Shown here: positions 18,594-21,079 of the stretch, piece by piece
Layout: each line of letters begins with the position of its first letter
Numbering within the stretch: the stretch's first letter is position 1
Assembly (NCBI GenBank): GCA_946482575.1
Contig: CAMLRZ010000016.1
Location: 1-21,079 of the forward strand
Reading direction: 5' to 3'
From: an uncultured Candidatus Saccharibacteria bacterium
GTDB lineage: Bacteria; Patescibacteria; Saccharimonadia; Saccharimonadales; UBA4665
Length of the DNA stretch: 21,079 nt
The notes under the pieces: model-generated
Seen by the model: the letters and a program-made list of their open reading frames with translations, nothing else
What the model was told of the DNA's origin: nothing
The model's database searches: none
Translations under genes and position numbers: made by a program

Positions 18594-18752
18594 ATGAAGT
18601 ACGCATCAATATTTGTGACCATTGTGTTGATTTGGGTGGCAGTCATTTTAATGGCTGTGACGCGACGTGACGCGACCGATATCTTTGAACTGTATGTTTC
18701 GGGAATTGTTTCGACGTTAGTACTGTTTTTGATCGGTTTTAGCAAGCGATAG
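18594..18752 (+). CDS. Tiny two-helix membrane protein, first gene of the ABC1 kinase operon
   Basis: The protein has 52 residues, beginning MKYASIFVTIVLIWVAVILM and ending LVLFLIGFSKR. Two hydrophobic helices (about 5-22 and 35-49) flank a short polar loop (TRRDATDIFEL). Its stop codon overlaps the AGGAG site of the kinase gene, 8 nt before that ATG, so the two are tightly coupled. It shares the pattern ILMA...D...I...S.I...LIGF.K with the small protein at 20448 on the other side of the kinase, so they are probably paralogues. The extended -10 just upstream and the operon arrangement support it as real. Function unknown; a membrane partner or anchor for the kinase is inferred. Confidence 0.75.
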   Translation: MKYASIFVTIVLIWVAVILMAVTRRDATDIFELYVSGIVSTLVLFLIGFSKR

Positions 18753-18760
18753 GAGCACAC

Positions 18761-20455
18761 ATGCCAAAGTCCAAGCAACAGCCATCAATCGCCGCCATCA
18801 AACGACAACGAACAAAACGCTTGGCCCGACTTGGCGCCAAGGTGTATTACCTGCGTCAGCGCGGCAAAGAACAGGAAATGTACAATTTGGTTTGCGACGA
18901 GTTTGTGGACTTGGGCGGCGTATACGTTAAATTTCTGCAAGGCGTACTGTTTAACTCGCCCATCATGAAACGATGGCGCAGTCCGCACCGGCTCAAGATT
19001 TTTGAAAATCTTGAGAGCGAGCCGTTGGATATCATTGCTATTTTGCGCCAGGAATTAACCACTGAGCAGTTACAAAATATCGCATTAATTCAGCCTGAGC
19101 CGTTTGCAGCCGGTAGTTTTGGCCAGGTGTACATGGGCCAGCATGTAAACGGCAAACGCATTATTATTAAAGTTTTGCGCCCTATGATTCGCGAACTTTT
19201 GCGCTACGATCTTCGTTTGCTCAGCGTGTTTAGCAAACGCTTTGCCGCCAAACAGTACGACAACTTTACAGTCAAAATGAACACTGCAATCAAAGAGTTT
19301 CGCGAAGCAACACTCAGCGAGACCGACTACGTTGCCGAGGCTCGTTTTGCCCGCGACTTATTCGACGCCTACAAAGACAACCCGCATTTGGTCATCCCCG
19401 AAACCTACATGGACCTGTGCACCAATCATATTATTGTGCAGGAATATATTGATGGGATATCGGGGGCAGAATTGCTGCGCCTCAAGGAAAGTCACGGCGT
19501 AGACATCACCCAATATGTACAAGAAAAACTAGGCTCAGATTTGGAGTTCCAGTTAGAAAAACTGGGCACCGAACTGCTGGTTGGCGCGTTTGATTTGCCG
19601 CAAATTCAGGGCGATCCACATCCGGGTAACATTCGCTTTTTGCCAAACAACCAAGTCGGTTTAATCGACTTTGGCATTGCCGCACCGGCACCTCGCAACA
19701 AAGCGGCATTTTATGGCCTATTGGCCGAGTGGGGCCGCATGTACGCGCACACCGGTAGTGTAGGAAATATGTTTGAGCAATTCATGCGCTTCTTTGTTAA
19801 CGATCTTTATCGTGCACTCAAAAAACTCAGCACGTTTATTCCGGGTGTTTCTCACTTTGGTGCGCCATTGGCCGACCCCAAACCCGAACCTACTGTTGCC
19901 GTTCCCACGATGGGCGCATTTGTAACGCAAAACGCTGGTCTTACGCCGCCGATTATCTCCACTAAACCGGTAGAAATCAAGAAGCAGAATGGCGGCCGCG
20001 ACCTTATGAAAGAAGTGGGCAAGATTGTCCAAAGCATGTTCGACAGCGCCCTAGGAACTCGCGATATTAATCAGATTCTGGACGATGGCCGCATGCTAAG
20101 CGCATTCTCGCAAATGGTCAACAAAGGTAATCGCTTGGGCTTGGTCATTAACCTGGAGTCTTCCGAGGTTTTGCGCGCTGCTCAAACCTACATTTCGTTG
20201 CTAGAAACCATGGGGGTAATGCGTAAAGTCCTGCCAAAAATCCTAGACAATGTAACCGAGCGCGTTCGCCTGAGTCACCCAGAAATTGTAAACGAAACCG
20301 AATACATGCCAAGCACATCGCAGGCCGTTGATACGGTTAATCGCTGGCTGGAGCGCGTAGCGGTTAAAGATCCGATGCTTTTCCGCCAGCTCCTGCAGCA
20401 AATTGATATCAAGAAAGCCATAAACAAGGCAAAAAGGAAAACCAGCGATGCTTAA
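18761..20455 (+). CDS. ABC1/UbiB/AarF-type atypical kinase
   Basis: This 564-residue protein belongs to the ABC1 family of atypical protein kinase-like ATPases (UbiB, COQ8), which act at membranes, often in isoprenoid-lipid metabolism. Motifs are in order: a KxGQ-like motif with Lys57 and Gln60 (YVKFLQ, Leu in place of Gly), the Ala-rich loop FAAGSFGQVY (115-124), the ATP-site Lys137 in IIIKVLRP, the ETDYVAEARFARDL region, the hinge VQEYIDG (226-232), the catalytic loop GDPHPGN (284-290) and IDFGIA with metal-binding Asp303. About 250 helical residues follow, with a Pro/Thr-rich linker near 370-400. No membrane helix is clear; the adjacent small proteins could supply one. AGGAG lies 5 nt before the ATG. 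No ubiquinone genes are nearby, so the substrate is probably not quinone-related. Confidence 0.93.
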   Translation: MPKSKQQPSIAAIKRQRTKRLARLGAKVYYLRQRGKEQEMYNLVCDEFVDLGGVYVKFLQGVLFNSPIMKRWRSPHRLKIFENLESEPLDIIAILRQELTTEQLQNIALIQPEPFAAGSFGQVYMGQHVNGKRIIIKVLRPMIRELLRYDLRLLSVFSKRFAAKQYDNFTVKMNTAIKEFREATLSETDYVAEARFARDLFDAYKDNPHLVIPETYMDLCTNHIIVQEYIDGISGAELLRLKESHGVDITQYVQEKLGSDLEFQLEKLGTELLVGAFDLPQIQGDPHPGNIRFLPNNQVGLIDFGIAAPAPRNKAAFYGLLAEWGRMYAHTGSVGNMFEQFMRFFVNDLYRALKKLSTFIPGVSHFGAPLADPKPEPTVAVPTMGAFVTQNAGLTPPIISTKPVEIKKQNGGRDLMKEVGKIVQSMFDSALGTRDINQILDDGRMLSAFSQMVNKGNRLGLVINLESSEVLRAAQTYISLLETMGVMRKVLPKILDNVTERVRLSHPEIVNETEYMPSTSQAVDTVNRWLERVAVKDPMLFRQLLQQIDIKKAINKAKRKTSDA

Positions 20456-20633
20456 AGATTTACTGCTATTCATCAAATACCCCTACACCGCCGGCGTTAT
20501 TGCGACTATTTGGATTTGTAGCGCCATTTTGATGGCCATTAGCCACGAGCTGGATGGTCTCAAAATTGTCATTATCGATATGATTGTCAGCGTTATTATT
20601 GCGCTGATCGGCTTTGGCGGAAAAGAAGACTAA
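20448..20633 (+). CDS. Tiny two-helix membrane protein, last gene of the ABC1 kinase operon
   Basis: The protein has 61 residues, with hydrophobic helices at about 14-31 (AGVIATIWICSAILMAIS) and 39-56 (KIVIIDMIVSVIIALIGFG) and a charged end GGKED. The ATG overlaps the kinase stop by 8 nt, with AAGGA 9 nt upstream. It is similar in size, topology and sequence pattern to the protein at 18594. Its TAA interlocks with the stop of the opposing YmdB-like gene (4-bp overlap). Function unknown. Confidence 0.8.
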   Translation: MLKDLLLFIKYPYTAGVIATIWICSAILMAISHELDGLKIVIIDMIVSVIIALIGFGGKED

Positions 20634-21079
20634 ATACCGTAGATTCGGCGCAGCGGCTCGGCTGCTGTAGCTAAACCAGTTTTTTCATCGATGTCGGCAA
20701 TCAGGCCGTTAATTTGGAACGGCGGATTTGCTTCGAGCACATTACGAGTTTGCACGCCGTCCCGCCACCGCGGAATAATGCTGGCATATGTCACGCCCAA
20801 GCTCGAATTGAGCGCACCGCACATGCCTACATCAGTCATGTGAGCCGTGCCGCCCGGCAGAACGCGCGCGTCAGCGGTTGGCACATGCCAGTGATCGCCA
20901 ACCACCACGGACGCCCGTCCATCCAAATAATGGCCAAACACTACTTTCTCGCTGCTAAAATCACCATGAAAATTCACCACCAGCGCAACTCGTTTGGTGT
21001 GCTTTTCGGCTTCCAGAATTTGGTCGATTACTTGCAGCGGATTATCAACTTGCAAGTCAGAATCTCGGCCAACAATTTG
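20630..21079 (-). CDS. ymdB: YmdB-like metallophosphoesterase, C-terminal part
   Basis: The reading frame stays open to the right edge, so the start is outside the window; 149 C-terminal residues are visible. The pattern follows the YmdB/TIGR00282 family: VNFHGDFSSEK (metal-site region), the block VVGDHWHVPTADARVLPGGTAHMTDVGMCG, then a late LNGLIADIDEKTGLAT and PLRRI. Members are di-metal phosphodiesterases; the Bacillus protein cleaves cyclic nucleotides and affects biofilm and motility, but its function in this organism is unknown. The His/Asp ligands of the visible half are conserved. A TTG at 21055 is not the start, since conserved family sequence continues upstream of it (IVGRDSD). Confidence 0.93.
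   Translation of the reverse strand, partial: QIVGRDSDLQVDNPLQVIDQILEAEKHTKRVALVVNFHGDFSSEKVVFGHYLDGRASVVVGDHWHVPTADARVLPGGTAHMTDVGMCGALNSSLGVTYASIIPRWRDGVQTRNVLEANPPFQINGLIADIDEKTGLATAAEPLRRIYGI

Noticed and set aside
1..21079. CRISPR array or classical insertion sequence
   Set aside because: No regularly spaced repeats, no transposase or integrase gene, and no terminal inverted repeats were seen.
1..21079. Recoded TGA (as in Gracilibacteria)
   Set aside because: No conserved gene contains an in-frame TGA, and one gene ends in TGA.

Overview
The window looks like part of a chromosome of a Candidate Phyla Radiation bacterium, most likely Candidatus Saccharibacteria (TM7). This is inference from gene style: base composition near 50% GC, very tight packing, a MurA with an N-terminal DNA-binding domain, a membrane-anchored Clp-like AAA+ protein, an ABC1/UbiB-type kinase and a YmdB-type phosphoesterase, with no respiratory or quinone genes in view. 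TAA and TAG end every complete gene except one (10804-11400), which ends in TGA. No long gene contains an in-frame TGA, so the standard genetic code fits.

Layout. 1-2541: the 3' end of a family 1 beta-glycosidase, a converging phage-tail-spike-like beta-helix protein, and an XRE/DUF3467 protein. 2636-6874: murB, two Nudix hydrolases in an operon, an unrecognised low-complexity protein, and glyA. 7059-8889: an HTH-MurA fusion followed by tRNA-Gly(TCC), tRNA-Arg(TCT) and a second partial copy of the tRNA-Arg 3' end. 8998-10628: an unknown small protein, tRNA-His, and a divergent DUF1653/pentapeptide-repeat pair. 10635-11502: a GC-rich foreign-looking gene with a structured leader and a long 3' hairpin. 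11549-16955: a P1B metal ATPase, converging on an AAA+/small membrane protein pair and a CTP-dependent polyprenol/phytol kinase-like enzyme. 17010-17964: two tRNA-Pro genes (CGG and TGG), one with a duplicated 3' end, around an unknown gene. 18030-18534: a second GC-rich gene encoding a membrane-anchored protein. 18594-20633: an ABC1 kinase between two related tiny membrane proteins. 20630-21079: the C-terminal part of a YmdB-like protein.

Expression grammar. Many first-of-operon genes have a TATAAT-like -10 box exactly 6 nt before the ATG and no ribosome binding site, so their mRNAs should be leaderless. Downstream operon genes, and genes with longer leaders, carry AGGAG-type sites. About a dozen -10 boxes have the extended TGN motif and poor -35 boxes. 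Convergent genes often end in interlocked 4-bp stop-codon overlaps.

Best leads: (i) the ABC1 kinase bracketed by two paralogous 50-60 residue membrane proteins; (ii) the HTH-MurA fusion, whose promoter contains an inverted repeat that could be its own operator; (iii) the foreign GC-rich gene with a switch-like leader and a roughly 25-bp hairpin after it; (iv) duplicated tRNA 3' ends downstream of tRNA-Arg and tRNA-Pro; (v) face-to-face leaderless promoters between DUF1653 and the pentapeptide gene.
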